This document shows, in pieces, positions 33,715 through 38,029 of a stretch of 38,029 bases of DNA (positions are counted from its first letter, which is position 1; every line of letters begins with the position of its first letter). Origin of the DNA: Trichosphaerium sp. ATCC 40318 (Eukaryota > Discosea > Flabellinia > Trichosidae); NCBI GenBank assembly GCA_038496445.1, contig JALMLS010000431.1:1-38029 (forward strand), read 5' to 3'. Both the position numbers and the translations under genes were made by a program. The notes beneath the pieces are model-generated. The model was not told the DNA's origin and searched no databases. It saw only the letters and a program-made list of their open reading frames with translations.

Positions 33715-36700
33715 TTTTAACTTTTATGTAGCTACATGAAGACAGGCACCAATAAATTGAATGGCTGCATCATAAAGCCATCAATACAAAAGGGCCTGCT
33801 AAGAGGGATTGCTGCCAACTCTATCAACAAGAAGTATCTGAGAGTGAAGAAGCCCTCATTTTACAAAGGCCCCTTGGACATGTCACACATAGCTTGTTTT
33901 TTGAATGTCAGAGGAGTCAACCCCAGGAACATTATACAGAAGATGCCTATTTATGAAACCTTCACCAAAAGGTTTGTGCTTTGCCCTATGCCTATTGTTT
34001 GGTGTGATGAATACAATACAGACCCTATTGTTGGCTTTGGAGTTGGAGATGGAGCACACTGTCTTTTGACAGAGTTGGCGTACGTTCGCGAATATTTTCG
34101 AACACGTATTTTACGTGTCGGTCGACCGACCGCGAGCTCGCGGTCACGTTCGAACACGAGATTTTCCTGTCGTAAAAAACCTCGAACGACGAACCTTTTT
34201 TTTGTTTTTCTGGTTTTTTACTTTTCCTTACCTTATTGTTCAATTGTTTCTTACTTGTTTGCCTTAGACAAAATGCAGCTAAAACCTGCAAATTTGCAAT
34301 CAAGAATGTGGAGTGGATAAATCCTTTCGCCAAGATGCAAGCGATAGCGATCTACTGCACCAAGATCAACTTTCTGCAAAGTCTGACCACTCCAGACTCC
34401 AAGGTGGATCGCTACCGCCACCTGTTCAAGATGTGGTGCGACGACGCGGGCCAGGTCTTCGATTACCAAGCGGAGGCGGGAGATATAGGTAAGGTGAATT
34501 TTGCGATATGGGGAGCCAGCAGAGTCAAACCTCAGCTCAGTCCTGCTCAATGGAAAGAGGTGAGGGTTGTTTTTTTTTTTATTTTGATCTTTTTTTTTTT
34601 TTTTTTTTTTTTTTCGCAAGTATTTTTAAACAGAGGTTTCGCGTGTCGTAGATCGTACCGCGAGCTCGCGGTCACGTACGAACACTAAAATACTCTGTTG
34701 TAAAACCGACGATTTTTAGTTTGTATTTTTTTTTTATTTGTATGTTATAACTGATTGTTTTGTTTAGTTTTTGGTTAAGATGAATCTATACTTTCCATAT
34801 GTGACCAACTGGAAAGAAAGCAAGCAGTTTGTTAAGGCTGGCATGTTTTTTGAGCCATTGGACAGTGCTCTGATAGCAGAATTGGTTGCATCTGCTGAAA
34901 ATGTGGTACGTAGGCTTTCGTCTTTATTCTAACACGCATTTCGCGTGTCGAAGTACGGACCGCGAGCTCGTGGTCGGTTTCGAACACGCATTTTGTGTGT
35001 TAGAATAAAGTTTCGGTAGTTCACTCACACTCTCATCATAGCACACCAAACATCCAGTGGGCTACAGGACTAGAATATTGGCTCATGCTGCATGGGCAGA
35101 GTTACCTCTCCATGCCAGAATAGCAGTAAGTCAAGTACCTTTTATATTTTTTTTTTGAAAAAAGGGTTTGTGCCTAACTTGTACATTTAGTTTGTCAAGG
35201 CACTGACCTGCAGGGTGTATCATGAGACCAATCAATCTTATTATTTGCAGAGGTACAAGAACTGCAGCCAATATATCACACAGGTACAAAAAAAAAAAAA
35301 ACCAATCGGTCAGTTTTTTTTTGTTGTTTTTTTTTTTGTTGTTTTTTTTTTTTTTCTTCTCCCTCCACCCTCATCTAACTTTAACTCGAGGCCTTGAGAC
35401 AGCTGAACGAGCTCGGTTGGTACGAGCTCTCGTGGGACACGAGCACCGAGGAGGAGCACGTGAATTTCGCGAACAGCCTGCGTCCGTGTATATTTCGCCA
35501 GCTTCTGATGTACGACCTGCACTTGCTTTGGACCGGCACCACAGAAGATGGCCAAAAATTGCCCAAGATGGTTATAGAAGAGATGAAGTACAAGCAAGCA
35601 GCAACGGTGCTCTCTTTCTCTCACACTGCCCTGTTGTCTATGCAGTGCTTGGATTTGCCTGAGGTGGAGGAAGCAAGTAAGTGTCATTTTTTTTTTTTTT
35701 ACACTACACATCCAATGTCGCGCTCGGCGCTACACGCGAATCGCCTGTTCGTCGAACGTAGCGGTCGTACTCTTTTCTTTTTTTTTTTTTTTTTTTTTCT
35801 CCCCTAGTTTACTTTTAAACTAATGTCCTTTGTAGCTCCTCAGTTAGAAGCCATGTTGGAGAATGCCTACTTACCTTTTAGAGATACAAGGGCCAAGAAC
35901 ACTGCCAATGCAAGGGCAAGTGAAGGCAGTGCCATAAACAGGCATAAAAAAAAAGGTAAAGGCAAAGGCAAGAAAAAGAAGCCTATGGTTAAAACAACTC
36001 CTCCTACATCAGATGAAGAAGAAGATTTTGAAGAAAAAGAAGATGAGGATGAGGATGAGGTTGAGGATGAGGTTGAGGATGAGGTTTCAGAAGAAATCCA
36101 GCTGCAAAAAAGACCAAGAAGAAGCAGCAGAGCACATGGGTTGTTCAAAAAATCAAGTGAGCCTTGGTTTGAAAGTGTAGTAACTCACAGACCGATCGTA
36201 CTCGGTACGAACACGATCGCGATGTGTTGGTTTGTTTTTTTTTTCCCTTTCTCTTTTTTTTTTTTTTTTTTTTTCATAAACCAATGTACCAGTTGATGTT
36301 ATTTAGATTCTGATAAACCACAGCCTTCTACATCAAAACGTGATGTAAATAAAAGGTCAGGACCAACAAAGATGACCACAAGAAGCAGTCAGAGACTAAA
36401 ACGAGGTACGTTAAATGTGAACACATATTCTCTGTGTTCAAATTCGACCGCGAGCTCGCGGCGGGTCGCCGACACCTACTTTACCTGTTGAAAAATAGCT
36501 CGGCCGGTTTTTTTTTTGTTTTTGACATAACTCAGCACTCATGTTGTTCTTACTTAGCACTTGCACCATCCAACAATGGTGAATCTTCTTCTGAGAAGCC
36601 TGCTGCCTCTTCCTCTCAATATGGCTCTCAATCCACCCAACCTCTAACTCCAAGAACCAAGAGGAGAAGAAGTTTGGCTTTGAGAAAGGGATTGTTGCAA

Positions 36701-37386
36701 AAATTTTACAAGGCAAAGACTGAAGAGATGCTCCAATTGTTGTCTATGCCTACTTTGATTAAAAAAGTGGATGGAAGATTGCACCTCACCTTGGTTATTG
36801 ATCCTGAATCAAAGTCTGGTGACACCTTGATTAAAGGCAAGTTTTATATTAATTTTTCCCCTCGCCGAATTTTTTAACACACATTTCCCGTGTTCGAACG
36901 TGACCGCGAGCTCGCGGTCGGTCGCCGACACGTATTTTTCCTGTTGAAAAATAGCATTTTTTATGCGAACTTCACATGACTTACTTGGAGTTTTTTTTTG
37001 TAGCTGGTAAAATAGATTTGACCCAGTTGAGTGAAGATGATGAAGAGAGCAAAGAAGAGGAGGAGGAAGATAATAAGAAAGGTAAAGAAGAAGAAAGTGA
37101 TGATGATGAAGATGAAGAAGAAGAAGAAGGAGAAGAAGAAATCATAACTGAACAACTGGTAGAAAAAGCTGATTTGCCACCAAGAAAACAAAGAAGAGGC
37201 AGAAGAGTGCTGAAAACTCCAGGTAAAATACCAACTAGATCTTCTGGTGCAAAAAAAAGAAAGAGAAACAGCATTGGCAAAGCAGGAAGGGCCAACAAGA
37301 AAAACAAAACAGGTAAAAAGCCTGTTGAAAACGAAGACGAGGATGGCGAAGGAGAAGAACAACTCAGTGAAGAAATCTTTGAGTAA
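31570..37386 (+). CDS. Unrecognised 1021-residue nuclear-type protein; introns carry a shared palindromic cassette
   Basis: Fourteen exons, all phases closing: 31570-31666, 32537-32648, 32844-32994, 33226-33608, 33732-34079, 34268-34559, 34768-34905, 35042-35125, 35191-35283, 35391-35676, 35836-36156, 36307-36405, 36558-36836, 37004-37386. Residues 33 to about 690 form a globular body rich in Trp, Tyr and Cys (WKWKQ-like patches, GVGDGAHCLLTELA, IWGASRVKPQLSPAQW) that I cannot match to a family. The C-terminal third is disordered: Lys-rich, then Asp/Glu-rich, Ser-rich and basic blocks, with an AT-hook-like KQRRGRR near residue 957 and a KKRKR run, suggesting chromatin or DNA contact. Exons 6 and 10 are conspicuously G+C-rich at third positions compared with the others. 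Intron 13 has a GC donor (AAAG|GCAAG). AATAAA follows the stop within 40 bases. Confidence 0.8.
31700..31754 (+). repeat. Perfect hairpin B in intron 1: 21-bp stem, 13-base loop
   Basis: The left arm 31700-31720 (AAAACCCCCTTTATTAG...) pairs without mismatch to 31734-31754. It starts 34 bases after the intron-1 donor and is followed by the same arrangement as hairpin A: T-run, G, CTTTTAAATGGTT, then ACCCTTAATTTTTC. The two stems differ at many positions, yet each remains fully self-complementary. Confidence 0.85.
32105..32500 (+). repeat. Tandem repeat of about 142 bases inside intron 1
   Basis: Palindrome cores at 32167, 32307 and 32450 are spaced 140 and 143 bases. Intervening units share GTCGGTTTTTGTACACATAA, then AAAGTGTGTAC, a T tract, ATAAAGTCTTGCTTTATAAC and an AAGCTTGC segment. 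The ATAAAG...CTTTAT part is itself a hairpin. A divergent fourth unit lies around 31983-32160. Confidence 0.8.
32167..36919 (+). repeat. Dispersed intronic palindrome family (GACCGCGAGCTCGCGGTC) confined to one gene
   Basis: Copies with at most two changes lie at 32167-32184, 32307-32324, 32450-32467 (intron 1), 33117-33134 (intron 3), 34128-34145 (intron 5), 34656-34673 (intron 6), 34958-34975 (intron 7), 36446-36463 (intron 12) and 36902-36919 (intron 13). On the left most have ACACGnATTTnnCGTGT; on the right GAACAC...ATTTTCCTGTTG and AAAA. Introns 2, 4, 10 and 11 hold decayed forms without the central palindrome; introns 8 and 9, the shortest, lack it. A T tract of 9-40 bases usually follows, before the acceptor. 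None occurs in the introns of the other genes in this window. Confidence 0.85.
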
Positions 37387-37752
37387 AACACATTGTGTAA
37401 CTTTACCTTAATAAATATAGTTTTAATGTAGTTTAAAAAAAAACAACTTGTGTTTTTTTTTTTTTTTTTTTTTAATTTAAAAACAACAATGAAAAAAAAA
37501 GAAAAAAAAAAAAAGAGCTATTATTCAGCCTCTTTGTACAATAAAAAAAAACTTGTTGTTTGAATGTGTATTGTATATATTTATTTATTTATTTATTTAT
37601 TTTATGTGTGGTTATAGATATATATAGAATTTCAAGTGCAATATAATGAGATTTTAGGGTAAAGGTTGGTGTAGATTGGAAGGTAAGGTTTGGAAGGTGG
37701 GGGGGGGTTAAGTGCAAGGTTGGGTGCAAGTTAGTGTTAGTTTAATCTTCCT
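37387..37752. other. AT-rich 3' flank
   Basis: This contains AATAAA at about 37410, long A and T runs, a (TTTA)n microsatellite near 37580-37601 and a G-rich stretch with eight G in a row near 37700. No coding frame was found. It lies between convergent genes. Confidence 0.5.
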
Positions 37753-37977
37753 CTAATTCCTGGTTTTTGGCTTTTTTAGCTCTGCTTTGACAAGCTCATA
37801 GTTGTCATCTCTCTCTGAAGCTCCTTCAACATGCTTGTTGCAAATCAGCCATGTTGTGTTTGGCCACCTTTTCAAAAGGCCAACAGTAATGGATTTGTCT
37901 GCTAACTGTACCTTGCATGTCAATTCTCCTTGTGTATTTTAAAGACAGCCATTATTTGGATAACTTATGTGCATCTT
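37753..37977 (-). pseudogene. 3' exon of a minus-strand gene entering from the right edge, with an in-frame stop
   Basis: Reading minus, a T-rich tract and TTTGTAG acceptor at 37978 open KMHISYPNNGCL, then TAA (37941-37939), then in the same frame NTQGELTCKVQLADKSITVG and onward to TAG at 37755-37753 (ending KKPKTRN). The downstream part reads like a folded domain with Lys-rich end. Either the TAA is a nonsense mutation in a single exon, or the true exon starts at the CACAAG acceptor at 37928. The family was not recognised. The rest of the gene lies outside the window. Confidence 0.5.
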
Positions 37978-38029
37978 CTACAAAAAAAAAAAACTCATAA
38001 AAATAAAAGCAATCTATTGTATAAATAGT

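Noticed and set aside
36867-37391. Minus-strand Ser/Phe-rich ORFs
   Set aside because: They are antisense of the Glu/Asp-rich last exon of the orphan gene, and their composition mirrors GAA/GAT repeats.

Overview
The window is nuclear DNA from a eukaryote, most likely a unicellular one. Genes are split by many short introns (mostly 45-130 bases, shortest candidate 34), donors are dominated by GTACG or GTGCG, and a CTAAC/CTGAC-like branch site often sits just before the acceptor. I cannot place the lineage from sequence alone. No rRNA, tRNA or CRISPR array was seen. Exon structures were built by hand from reading-frame phase and splice signals; for most genes every exon phase closes and the total is a whole number of codons.

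Positions 1-29010 are a gene-dense housekeeping region. In order: a 12-TM MFS transporter of monocarboxylate/oxalate-formate porter type (minus, 587-2454); a multi-SH3, proline-rich, coiled-coil adaptor (minus, 2952 to about 6911); an unrecognised gene (plus, 7244-8475) divergent from it; a frameshifted F-box/LRR gene (minus, 8868-9980); an F-box/MORN-variant gene (minus, 10255-11523); exosome subunit RRP45/EXOSC9 (minus, 11886-13555); dymeclin (plus, 13679-16853), divergent from EXOSC9 across 123 bases; a large cysteine-rich surface protein with a GPI-type tail (plus, 17506-21221); and a full-length ABCA-type ABC transporter (plus, 22017-29010, 30 exons). These are ordinary independent transcription units, not a pathway. 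The two adjacent F-box genes with LRR or MORN-variant bodies form a small island of a type also common in giant-virus genomes.

From about 29 kb the character changes to AT-rich DNA with degenerate TTAGGG/TTTAGGG blocks in both orientations, a 62-base tandem repeat, an orphan first exon (30353-30437), a 48-base minisatellite with four-unit higher-order structure (30.7-31.2 kb), and then a 14-exon gene for a 1021-residue protein I do not recognise (31570-37386). Most of its introns share a cassette centred on the 18-base palindrome GACCGCGAGCTCGCGGTC, flanked by short ACACG/CGTGT inverted repeats and followed by long T tracts. Intron 1 also holds a perfect 21-bp-stem hairpin, and the orphan first exon upstream is followed by a second one whose stem sequence has diverged but still pairs perfectly. 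This repeat-organised orphan gene is the most likely undescribed system here. A damaged or partial gene on the minus strand enters from the right edge.
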